From DATBDM01 sp036269915 (GTDB lineage: Bacteria; Actinomycetota; Thermoleophilia; Solirubrobacterales; Solirubrobacteraceae), in assembly GCA_036269915.1 (NCBI GenBank), contig DATBDM010000018.1, forward strand, positions 1 to 11,794: DNA of 11,794 nt, written 5' to 3'. Position numbers and translations under genes: made by a program. The notes under the pieces were generated by a model. That model made no database searches. It saw only the letters and a program-made list of their open reading frames with translations, and was not told where the DNA came from. How positions within the stretch are numbered: position 1 is the first letter of the stretch; the number at the start of each line of letters is the position of its first letter. Of this stretch, positions 1-5,817 are shown in pieces.

Positions 1-315
1 GCGCGCGAGCTCGGCGTCGGCCCCGCCACGATCCGCGAGGACGGCGCGCGCGTCGAGCGGGCGTTCGACGCGATCGCCGAGCGGCTCGCCGACGGCCGGC
101 CGTACCTGTGCGGCGAGCGCTTCACCGCGGCCGACCTGACCTTCGCCTGCCTCGCCGCGCCCGTGCTCTCGCCGCCGGTCTACGGCATCGTCCTGCCCCA
201 GCCCGAGCAGCTCCACGAGCCGCTCGCGAGCGAGATGCGGCGCTTCCGCGCCCACCCGGCCGGCGCCTTCGCGATGCGGCTGTACGACAGCCGTCAGGCG
301 GTCCGTTCACCATGA
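1..315 (+). CDS. Glutathione S-transferase-like protein, C-terminal part (5' end outside window)
   Basis: The frame is open from base 1 to a TGA at 313-315, giving 104 residues of a C-terminal domain; the start lies outside the window. The segment RPYLCGERFTAADLTFACLA (about residues 34-53 of the visible part) is the classic GST C-terminal helix 6 signature. Its T-A-A-D is the N-capping box (S/T-x-x-D) conserved across cytosolic GSTs. Such enzymes usually conjugate or reduce small electrophiles with a thiol cofactor, but the N-terminal thioredoxin-like domain that would show the cofactor and catalytic residue is not visible, so the substrate cannot be named. Only 4 nt separate its stop from the ligase start, so the two genes are probably cotranscribed. 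I am fairly sure of the fold and unsure of the activity. Confidence 0.8.
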   Translation, partial: ARELGVGPATIREDGARVERAFDAIAERLADGRPYLCGERFTAADLTFACLAAPVLSPPVYGIVLPQPEQLHEPLASEMRRFRAHPAGAFAMRLYDSRQAVRSP

Positions 316-319
316 GGGT

Positions 320-2320
320 GTGACGCAGGACGCCCCGCAGCGGATCGGCGAGCTGAGCGCCGAGGTCCGCCGCCTCAACGACCTCTACTACCGCACGGGC
401 GACAGCCCGCTGCCCGACGCGGACTACGACGCGATCAAGGACGAGCTCGCGGCGCTCGTCGCCGAGCATCCCGAGCTCGAGCCCTCCGACAGCCCGCTCG
501 GCAAGGTCAACGCGCCCGCGCAGCTGACCGGCCCGACCGTCCGCCACGCGCGGCCGATGCTCTCGCTCGCCAAGGCGACGGGTGAGGAGCAGATCCGCGC
601 CTTCTGCGAGCGCTTTGCCGGGCAGGTGTTCCGTGTCTCCGAGAAGCTCGACGGCCTCTCGCTGAGCATGGTCTACGAGGACGGGACGCTCGACTACGTC
701 GCCACCCGCGGCACCGGCGCGATCGGTGAGCTCGTCACCGAGAAGGCGCGCTGGGTGATCCCGGACATGCCCGCCGGGATCGGCGCGCCGGGCCGCGTCG
801 AGGTGCGCGGGGAGGCGGTGATGCTGCGCTCCACCTGGACCGCGTACAACGACGCGCACCCCGACAAGACGCTGACCAACCCCCGCTCCGGCGCGGCCGG
901 CACGCTGATGCAGAAGGACCCCGAGGCGGCGGCGCAGGCCGGGCGGCTGCTGCGCTTCTTCGCCTTCGGGGCCGATCGCGGCGGCGCGGCCGTCGACCTC
1001 GCCGAGCTGCCCTTCGAGGCGGCGGCCCAGGCGGTCTGCGAGGACGCCGACGCGGTGATCGAGGCGATCGACGCCATCGGCGAGCGCCGCGACGGGCTCG
1101 ACTACGACATCGACGGCGCGGTCGTGCGCCTGCACGAGCCGGCGGCGTTCGACGCGGCGGGCTTCAACTCCGCCGAGCCGCGCGGCGCGATCGCCTTCAA
1201 GTACCCGCCGGAGGAGAAGCTGACGAAGCTGCTGGCCGTCGAGTGGCCGGTCGGCAAGATCGGCCGCGTCCCGCCGCGCGCCCGCGTCGAGCCGGTGTTC
1301 GTCGGCGGCGTCACGGTCGAGAACATCACGCTGCACAACCCGCGGCTGATCCGCGAGCGCGACCTGCGCATCGGCGACACGGTGGCGGTCGTGCGCCGCG
1401 GGGACGTGATCCCGTTCGCCGGGCGCTCGATCCCCGAGGACCGTGACGGCTCCGAGCAGGAGATCGTCCCGCCGACGCACTGCCCGTCGTGCGGCACCGA
1501 GCTCGAGATCCGCGGCACCGGGGAGGAGCGCTGGTGCCTGAACCTCCAGTGCCCGGCGCAGGCGACGCGGCGGCTGATGCACTGGGCCTCGCGCCACGCC
1601 GCCGACATGGAGGGCGTCGGCGACGTCTGGATCGAGAAGCTGGCCGACGACGGGGTGCTCAAGCGGCGCAGCGACTTCTACGGGCTGACCGCCGACCAGC
1701 TGCTCGGCTACGAGCGGATGGGCGAGGTCAGCGCGGGCAAGATGATCGACTCGATCGAGTCCTCCAAGGGGCTCGGGCTGCGCCGTGCGCTGATCGGCCT
1801 GGCGATCCCGATGGCCTCGGAGGGCACGGCCAAGCGGCTGTGCCTGGCGGGCTTCGAGCGCATCGAGGACATCGCGGCGGCCCCGGCCGAGGAGCTCGTG
1901 GCGATCCGCGACATCGGTCCCAAGGTGGCCGAGAGCGTCGTCGCCTTCTTCGCGCGGCCCGAGGTGGTCGAGGAGATCGCCGCGCTGCGCGCGCACGGCG
2001 TCGATCTCGACGTCCACGACGAGGACCGGCCGGTCGATGTCGCCGCGGCGGGCGAGTCGCCGCTGAAGGGCGCGACGGTCGTGATCACCGGCGCGTTCAC
2101 CGATCCCCGCACCGGCGCGAAGATCAGCCGCCCCGAGGTGACCCGGCTCGTCGAGCAGGCCGCGGCGACGGCGGCGTCGTCGGTGTCGGCGAACACGGAC
2201 TTCCTGCTCGCGGGCGCCGACGTCGGCGCCTCGAAGACGGCGAAGGCCGACAAGCTCGGCGTCACCGTCGTCGACCAGGACCAGCTGTGGCGCTGGCTGG
2301 CCGACGCCGGGGTCGCCTAG
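320..2320 (+). CDS. ligA: NAD-dependent DNA ligase (LigA family), divergent
   Basis: This 666-residue protein seals nicks in DNA using NAD+ and is close to the usual LigA length (about 670). Domains in order: Ia domain (about 10-65); adenylation domain (about 75-310) with the nucleophile Lys109 in KLDG (109-112), NPRSGAAGTL (187-196), DYDIDGAVV (261-269) and FKYPPEE (293-299); OB fold (about 315-385) with EPVFVGGVTVENITLHN and RRGDVIP; a Zn finger with all four cysteines (388, 391, 406, 411); helix-hairpin-helix region (about 425-560); and a BRCT domain (about 583-666). Several core motifs differ from textbook LigA: MLSLAKAT instead of MLSLDNAF, SEKLDG instead of the usual ExK[LI]DG, ATRGTG instead of ATRGDG, and one residue fewer in RRGDVIP. 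It could be the housekeeping ligase of this lineage or a second paralogue. The GTG at 320 is the first start in frame after the GST stop; there is no well-spaced Shine-Dalgarno. Confidence 0.93.
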   Translation: MTQDAPQRIGELSAEVRRLNDLYYRTGDSPLPDADYDAIKDELAALVAEHPELEPSDSPLGKVNAPAQLTGPTVRHARPMLSLAKATGEEQIRAFCERFAGQVFRVSEKLDGLSLSMVYEDGTLDYVATRGTGAIGELVTEKARWVIPDMPAGIGAPGRVEVRGEAVMLRSTWTAYNDAHPDKTLTNPRSGAAGTLMQKDPEAAAQAGRLLRFFAFGADRGGAAVDLAELPFEAAAQAVCEDADAVIEAIDAIGERRDGLDYDIDGAVVRLHEPAAFDAAGFNSAEPRGAIAFKYPPEEKLTKLLAVEWPVGKIGRVPPRARVEPVFVGGVTVENITLHNPRLIRERDLRIGDTVAVVRRGDVIPFAGRSIPEDRDGSEQEIVPPTHCPSCGTELEIRGTGEERWCLNLQCPAQATRRLMHWASRHAADMEGVGDVWIEKLADDGVLKRRSDFYGLTADQLLGYERMGEVSAGKMIDSIESSKGLGLRRALIGLAIPMASEGTAKRLCLAGFERIEDIAAAPAEELVAIRDIGPKVAESVVAFFARPEVVEEIAALRAHGVDLDVHDEDRPVDVAAAGESPLKGATVVITGAFTDPRTGAKISRPEVTRLVEQAAATAASSVSANTDFLLAGADVGASKTAKADKLGVTVVDQDQLWRWLADAGVA

Positions 2321-2326
2321 TACTAG
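2317..2326. repeat. Palindrome across the ligA / VOC convergent stop codons
   Basis: CTAGTACTAG is a perfect 10-bp palindrome containing the TAG stop of the ligase (2318-2320) and, on the other strand, the TAG stop of the VOC gene (2325-2323). It is AT-rich for this DNA and has no T tract. It is short, so a termination role is only a possibility; part of the symmetry follows from two TAG stops lying two bases apart. Confidence 0.4.
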
Positions 2327-2703
2327 CGCTCCTGGAGGACCGAGAGGATGTTCCCGGCAGGGTCGCGGAACCAGGCGATGTACGGCCCGCCCTCGCGCAT
2401 GATCCCGCGCTCGTCCTGGGGCATCCCGTCGAAGCGCTCGAACGCGACGCCGCGCTCGACCAGCGTGTCGACGGCGCCCTCGATGTCGTCGACCGGGAAG
2501 TTCAGGACGGTGTAGTCGGCGGGCGTGTGCCGTTCCTTCGGGTACACGAGCGTTGGCCGGTCGCCGTCCTGGAGGTGAAGGGTCATCAACCCGTACTCGG
2601 TCGACGTGCGGATGCCGAGCGTGTCTCCGTAGAAGGCGCGCGCGGCGTCCATGTCGTCAACCGCGAAGCCGCTGAAGGCCTTGGTGCTGGCGAAGGTGTC
2701 CAT
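2323..2703 (-). CDS. VOC superfamily (glyoxalase/bleomycin-resistance fold) protein
   Basis: This 126-residue protein contains two beta-alpha-beta-beta-beta modules. The first is FSGFAVDDMDAARAFYGDTL (about 10-29) and the second starts at NFPVDDIEGAVDTLVERGV (about 68-86) and ends in DPAGNILSVLQ, the usual VOC C-terminal strand. VOC proteins act as dimers, as metal-dependent lyases, dioxygenases or drug-binding proteins. Here the usual metal-ligand positions look unoccupied: there is no His in the first strand, and Ser stands where Glu often follows GNIL. A binding or stress role is therefore as likely as catalysis. The ATG at 2701-2703 lies 37 nt after the GNAT-like gene on the same strand, with no convincing Shine-Dalgarno or -10 of its own, so it is probably the last gene of the protease-led operon. 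Its stop is 2 nt from that of the convergent ligase gene. The substrate is unknown. Confidence 0.87.
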   Translation of the reverse strand: MDTFASTKAFSGFAVDDMDAARAFYGDTLGIRTSTEYGLMTLHLQDGDRPTLVYPKERHTPADYTVLNFPVDDIEGAVDTLVERGVAFERFDGMPQDERGIMREGGPYIAWFRDPAGNILSVLQER

Positions 2704-2740
2704 GCGGATAGAGACCCCGGCGGCGCCCGGAAATCATTGC

Positions 2741-3046
2741 TCACAGCCCGAAGCGGGCGCGGAACGCCTCCGGGACGAGATCCGCGTACTCGCCGTGCCG
2801 CTGGATGTAGCCGTTGACGAAGGGGCAGAACGGCAGCACCTGCAGCTCGCGGCGCCTGGCGTCGTCGAGCGCGGATCTGATCAGCGTCGACGCGAGGCCC
2901 TGCCCCTCGAAGCGCGGGTCGATCTCGGTGTGGACGAACACGATCAGCCCGGGCCGCTCGCGGTAGATCGTGTAGCCGGCGAGCACGCCGTCGGCACGAA
3001 CCTCGTAGCGATGCTCCTCGGGGTTGTTGGTGACTTCGACGCCCAC
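2741..3046 (-). CDS. Small GNAT-fold N-acetyltransferase (COG2388 / NATD1-like)
   Basis: This 101-residue protein matches the compact GNAT-like family that includes human NATD1 and many small bacterial proteins. It shows the strand HTEIDPRFEGQGLASTLIRS (about 39-58), where EGQGLA is the acetyl-CoA pyrophosphate-binding loop (Q/R-x-x-G-x-A type), and the family signature LPFCPFVNGYIQRHGEYADL (about 70-89). Family members are presumed to bind acetyl-CoA, but their acceptor is mostly unknown, and none can be read here. The start is GTG at 3044-3046, 18 nt after the protease stop on the same strand. A TAGCAT lies 7 nt before that GTG, so the gene may have its own leaderless promoter as well as read-through from the protease. 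No Shine-Dalgarno is seen. There are 37 nt to the following VOC gene. The family call is firm; the biochemical role is open. Confidence 0.9.
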   Translation of the reverse strand: MGVEVTNNPEEHRYEVRADGVLAGYTIYRERPGLIVFVHTEIDPRFEGQGLASTLIRSALDDARRRELQVLPFCPFVNGYIQRHGEYADLVPEAFRARFGL

Positions 3047-3053
3047 GGGGGCG

Positions 3054-3059
3054 ATGCTA
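3054..3059 (-). promoter_or_regulatory. Candidate -10 element for the GNAT-like gene
   Basis: Read on the minus strand the bases are TAGCAT (TANNNT), followed by 7 nt and the GTG start. This spacing would put transcription at or next to the start codon (leaderless). It lies between the protease stop and the GNAT start. No -35 hexamer is evident. Confidence 0.35.
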
Positions 3060-3064
3060 CGTCG

Positions 3065-4000
3065 TCAGGCCACGAGCTCGTCGGGCACCACGGTCACCAT
3101 CCGGTCCGCGCCGTCGCGCAGGACGCGGGCGTCGAGCGGGCGGCCGATGCGCTCGTCGACCATCAGCCGCTGCAGGTCGGTCGCGTCCTCGAGCGCGACG
3201 CCGTCGAGCGCCACGAGCACGTCGCCCGAGCGCAGACCGCCGCGTTCGGCCGCGCTGCCCTCGACGACCTGCACGACCGCGACGCCGCGCGGGCGCCCGA
3301 TCCGCGCGGCCGCGGCGGGCGTGAGCGGCCGCGGCGCGACCGCGATGCCGAGCTGCGCGCGCCGCACGCGGCCGTCGCGCATCAGCGCCGAGACGATCGC
3401 GCGGGTGGCGCTGTTGATCGGGACGGCGAGGCCGAGTCCGATCCCCGCCAGCGCGGTGTTGATGCCGACGACGTGGCCCGTCCCGTCGACCAGCGCGCCG
3501 CCCGAGTTGCCGGGGTTGAGCGCGGCGTCGGTCTGGATCACGTTCTCCACGAGCCGCCGCGGACCGCCGCGCGCCCCGACGGGCAGCGAGCGCCCGAGGC
3601 CCGAGACGACGCCCGCGGTGACCGAGCTGGCGAAGCCCTGCGGGTTGCCGATCGCGACGACGAGCTGGCCCACGCGCAGGTCCTCGGCGTCGCCGAGCGG
3701 CGCCGGATCGAGCGCGCCGGCCTCCGCGCGCAGCAGCGCGAGGTCGGAGAGCGGGTCGGCGCCGATCAGCTCGACCGCCGTCTCGCGCCCGTCACCGAAC
3801 GTGGCGGTGCCGCGGCGGGCGCGCTCGATCACATGCGCGGAGGTGAGCAGGAAGCCGTCGGGCGCGATCACGACGCCGCTGCCGGCGCCGACGCCCTCGC
3901 CGCGGCGGGTGCGGTGGCGGACCTGCAGGTTGGCGACGCTGGGGGAGATCGCCTCGGCCACGCCGACGACGGTCTGGGAATAGGCGTCGAGCACTGACAT
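3065..4000 (-). CDS. HtrA/DegP-like trypsin-fold serine protease with one PDZ domain, no signal peptide
   Basis: This 311-residue S1C-type protease degrades or refolds damaged proteins in its family. The complete catalytic triad is visible: His56 in LLTSAHV, Asp86 in SDLALL and Ser166 in LNPGNSGGAL. The protease domain covers about 10-210. One PDZ domain (about 217-305) starts LGIAVAP and carries GVAVVQVVEGSAAERGGL and RSGDVLVALDG. Classical HtrA proteins have a signal peptide or N-terminal membrane anchor. This one starts MSVLDAYSQTVVGVAEAISP with no hydrophobic stretch, so it probably acts in the cytoplasm. The ATG at 3998-4000 has a TACGAT -10 element 7 nt upstream, suggesting a leaderless mRNA. 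It heads a minus-strand group with the GNAT-like and VOC genes and is divergent from a MarR regulator that carries a related PDZ domain, which is the likely controller. Confidence 0.95.
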   Translation of the reverse strand: MSVLDAYSQTVVGVAEAISPSVANLQVRHRTRRGEGVGAGSGVVIAPDGFLLTSAHVIERARRGTATFGDGRETAVELIGADPLSDLALLRAEAGALDPAPLGDAEDLRVGQLVVAIGNPQGFASSVTAGVVSGLGRSLPVGARGGPRRLVENVIQTDAALNPGNSGGALVDGTGHVVGINTALAGIGLGLAVPINSATRAIVSALMRDGRVRRAQLGIAVAPRPLTPAAAARIGRPRGVAVVQVVEGSAAERGGLRSGDVLVALDGVALEDATDLQRLMVDERIGRPLDARVLRDGADRMVTVVPDELVA

Positions 4001-4003
4001 GTC

Positions 4004-4013
4004 TATGATCGTA
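4004..4013. promoter_or_regulatory. Overlapping divergent -10 elements (bidirectional promoter core)
   Basis: TATGATCGTA is nearly symmetric about GATC. On the plus strand TATGAT (4004-4009) matches the -10 consensus at five of six bases and would start the MarR-PDZ mRNA near 4015. On the minus strand TACGAT (4013-4008) stands 7 nt before the protease ATG and would give a leaderless protease mRNA. No clear -35 hexamer is seen on either strand. Confidence 0.5.
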
Positions 4014-4014
4014 C

Positions 4015-4037
4015 CAACCGTTTCGACTCAACCATTT
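4015..4037. promoter_or_regulatory. Candidate operator: two direct repeats CAACCGTTT / CAACCATTT
   Basis: CAACCGTTT (4015-4023) and CAACCATTT (4029-4037) match at eight of nine bases and start 14 bp apart. They lie just downstream of the proposed MarR-PDZ transcription start and in the spacer/-35 region of the protease promoter, where a bound repressor would silence both genes. MarR proteins more often bind inverted repeats; CCAA (4014-4017) and TTGG (4036-4039) give only weak inverted symmetry. The regulator that binds here is presumed, not shown, to be the adjacent MarR-PDZ. Confidence 0.4.
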
Positions 4038-4041
4038 GGAG
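4038..4041 (+). promoter_or_regulatory. Shine-Dalgarno sequence deciding the MarR-PDZ start
   Basis: GGAG with 6 nt to the ATG at 4048 is one of the few good ribosome sites in the window. It overlaps the end of an in-frame TTG codon at 4036, so the longer reading from that TTG would have no ribosome site. ATG 4048 is preferred. Confidence 0.65.
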
Positions 4042-4047
4042 ATTGCC

Positions 4048-4776
4048 ATGTCGACACCCGATCCCCGCCGCGTCGCGGACGACGTGATCAGCGTCGCGGC
4101 ACACCTCGAGTCAGAGCTCGAGGAGGCGCTTGCCGAGCACCGCCTGACCCGGGCGAGCTTCCTCGTGCTCGACGCGCTCGAGCAGGCGCCGGACCACGCG
4201 CTCGGCCAGCGTGAGCTCGTCGCCCAGGTCCGGCGCACCTCGGGCACCCTCTCGGTCCGGCTCGGCCGGCTCGAGCGCGCGAAGGTCATCACGCGCGAGC
4301 CCGACCCGGACAACCGCCGCCGCGTCACCGTCACACTGACCGAGCGCGGGGCAAAGCTCGTGCGTGCCGCCCGGCCCGCCTACGAGGAGCGCGCCGCGCG
4401 ACTCGTCGGCGCCCTGGGGGACGGCACCCCCGCGCTCGCCGAGCAGCTCTCGGCCTGGCTGGGCTTCTTCGAGCCCGACGAGCGCGTCGCGCCACGGCTC
4501 GGCGTCGCCGTCGCGCCGTCGGCGGTCGCGGCCCGGATGCGTCGCGCCGTCGGCCTCTCCGACGAGCCCGGCGTTCTCGTCGTCGGCGTCAGGCCCGACA
4601 GCCCGGCCGCGACGGCGGGCGTGCTGCGGGGCGACCTCGTCACGCGGGCGGCCGGCGAGGGCGTGCACTCCGTCGGCGACCTCGACCGCGCCGTGCGGGC
4701 GGCGAATGGCCGCCTGTCGCTCGCGGTCCTGCGCGGCGCCGAGCCGCGCGAGATCGAGGTCGAGCTTGGGACCTGA
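4048..4776 (+). CDS. MarR-family transcriptional regulator fused to a C-terminal PDZ domain
   Basis: This 242-residue protein is about 100 residues longer than a typical MarR. Residues 1-145 are a complete MarR unit: dimerisation helices, winged helix-turn-helix (about 52-85, recognition helix around TSGTLSVRLGRLERAKVI), wing with the family signature DPDNRRRVTVTLTERG (86-101), and C-terminal helices to about 141. Residues 150-240 form a PDZ domain: LGVAVAP (151-157), GVLVVGVRPDSPAATAGVLR (175-194), GDLVTRAAGEGVHS and a closing LAVLRG strand. MarR proteins normally repress a divergent gene and let go when a ligand binds. Here the divergent gene is a PDZ protease and the added domain is of a peptide-binding type, so the ligand may be a protein C-terminus or unfolded segment (inference). 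The start is ATG 4048, set by GGAG. The TGA ends 3 nt before the convergent monooxygenase gene. Confidence 0.92.
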   Translation: MSTPDPRRVADDVISVAAHLESELEEALAEHRLTRASFLVLDALEQAPDHALGQRELVAQVRRTSGTLSVRLGRLERAKVITREPDPDNRRRVTVTLTERGAKLVRAARPAYEERAARLVGALGDGTPALAEQLSAWLGFFEPDERVAPRLGVAVAPSAVAARMRRAVGLSDEPGVLVVGVRPDSPAATAGVLRGDLVTRAAGEGVHSVGDLDRAVRAANGRLSLAVLRGAEPREIEVELGT

Positions 4777-4791
4777 GCCCTAGGTCCCGAG
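4765..4791. terminator. Two-way hairpin between MarR-PDZ and the nitronate monooxygenase gene
   Basis: GGGACCT (4768-4774) pairs perfectly with AGGTCCC (4782-4788) around a 7-nt loop. Outward pairs C4765-G4791, T4766-A4790 and a wobble T4767-G4789 extend the stem to 10 bp. The hairpin covers the last codons and stops of both convergent genes. There is no T tract, which is usual for GC-rich actinobacteria. Confidence 0.55.
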
Positions 4792-5817
4792 GCGGCGCGC
4801 GAGGCGACTGGCCGCCTCGCGCGCCTCGGCGGCCAGCCGGCGGGCCACGTCGCCCGCCGGCTCCGCCACCGCCAGCGCGTGCGCCTGCCCGGCCCACAGG
4901 TTCACGAGGTCGGGATCACCGTTCGCCCGCGCGGCCCTGCGCAGCGGCGAGGTCACGTGGTGGATCTCGGGGTAGGCCGAAGGCGCGTCGGAGTGGTCTC
5001 GCATGAAGCGGTTGACGATCCCGCGCGCGAGCTTGCCGCTGAAGGCGCGCGTGAGCGCCGTCGGCGCGTCGCCCGCGAGCGCGGCGCGATGGACCTCGGC
5101 GGTGCCTGCCTCCGGGCAGCGCAGGAACGCCGTGCCGACCTGGGCCGCGCTCGCGCCCGCGGCCAGCGCGGCGGCGATGCCGGCGCCCGTGGCGATCCCG
5201 CCGGCCGCCAGCAGCGGCATGTCGCTCGCGGCCCGCAGCAGCTGCAGCAGCGCGAGCAGCCCGTAGGGCTCCTCGCCGCGGTCGTCGAACGCCGCGCGAT
5301 GGCCGCCCGCCTCGGACCCCTGGGCGACGAGGGCTTGGGCTCCCGCCGCGCGCGCCTGCGCCGCCTCGGCCGGCGTGGTGACGGTGACCCAGGGCGCGCT
5401 GCCGCCCGCCTGCAGCCGCGCGAGCACGTCCGCGGGCGGGCAGCCGAACGCGAACGAGACGACCGGCGGGGCGACCTCGGCCAGCACGTCGAGCTTGGCC
5501 TTCCAGTCGTCGTCGTCGGAGCGCGGCGCTCCGAGCGGAACGCCCGCGCGCGCCTGCTCGCCGCGCAGGCTCTCGACGAACGCCTCGTAGGGCTCGGCGG
5601 GCGCCGCCGGCGGCGCGAAGACGTTGACGCCGAACGGGCGGTCGCTCGCCGCGCGGAAGCGCTCGACCTGCTCGCGCACGTCCGCCGCGGTCAGGTAGCC
5701 GGCGGCGAGGAAGCCGAGGCCGCCGGCCTCCGAGACGGCGACCGCGAGCTCGACGGTCGCCGGCCCGCCGGCGAGCGGCGCGAGCACGATCGGGAGCTCC
5801 AGCCGGGCGGGGTTCAC
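4780..5817 (-). CDS. Nitronate monooxygenase / 2-nitropropane dioxygenase-family FMN enzyme
   Basis: This 345-residue TIM-barrel protein belongs to the NMO family, which oxidises alkyl nitronates to carbonyl compounds and nitrite. Visible motifs: PIVLAPLAGGPATVELAVAV (9-28), where family members carry the first FMN-binding loop; AGGLGFLAAGY (31-41); SFAFGCP (121-127); QGSEAGGHR (166-174) with the presumed catalytic-base His173; and AAGGIATGAGIAAALAAGAS (204-223) followed by QVGTAFL, the FMN phosphate site. The length suits the family. The start chosen is GTG 5815-5817, just before the conserved barrel strand. It overlaps the stop of the upstream DsbA-like gene (GTGA), which implies translational coupling. 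An in-frame ATG at 5901 would add an Arg/Gly-rich stretch that is only shadow of that upstream gene. Related family members are enoyl reductases (FabK), so the exact substrate is uncertain. Confidence 0.9.
   Translation of the reverse strand: MNPARLELPIVLAPLAGGPATVELAVAVSEAGGLGFLAAGYLTAADVREQVERFRAASDRPFGVNVFAPPAAPAEPYEAFVESLRGEQARAGVPLGAPRSDDDDWKAKLDVLAEVAPPVVSFAFGCPPADVLARLQAGGSAPWVTVTTPAEAAQARAAGAQALVAQGSEAGGHRAAFDDRGEEPYGLLALLQLLRAASDMPLLAAGGIATGAGIAAALAAGASAAQVGTAFLRCPEAGTAEVHRAALAGDAPTALTRAFSGKLARGIVNRFMRDHSDAPSAYPEIHHVTSPLRRAARANGDPDLVNLWAGQAHALAVAEPAGDVARRLAAEAREAASRLARRLGT

Noticed and set aside
108..323. Plus-strand frame at 108-323 (71 codons)
   Set aside because: It is out of frame with the GST motif-bearing frame and is Arg/Ala/Pro-rich shadow sequence.
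122..2017. Long minus-strand open frame (631 codons) opposite the ligase gene
   Set aside because: It is Arg/Asp/Leu/His-rich with no recognisable domain and lies opposite a gene with full LigA motifs. Long antisense frames are expected in very GC-rich coding DNA.
2651..3997. Plus-strand open frame of 448 codons opposite the protease and GNAT genes
   Set aside because: The opposite strand encodes an intact catalytic triad, a PDZ domain and a GNAT signature; this frame has none.
4036..4047. TTG at 4036 as the MarR-PDZ start
   Set aside because: It overlaps the GGAG that is ideally spaced for ATG 4048, has no ribosome site of its own, and adds only four residues outside the MarR fold.
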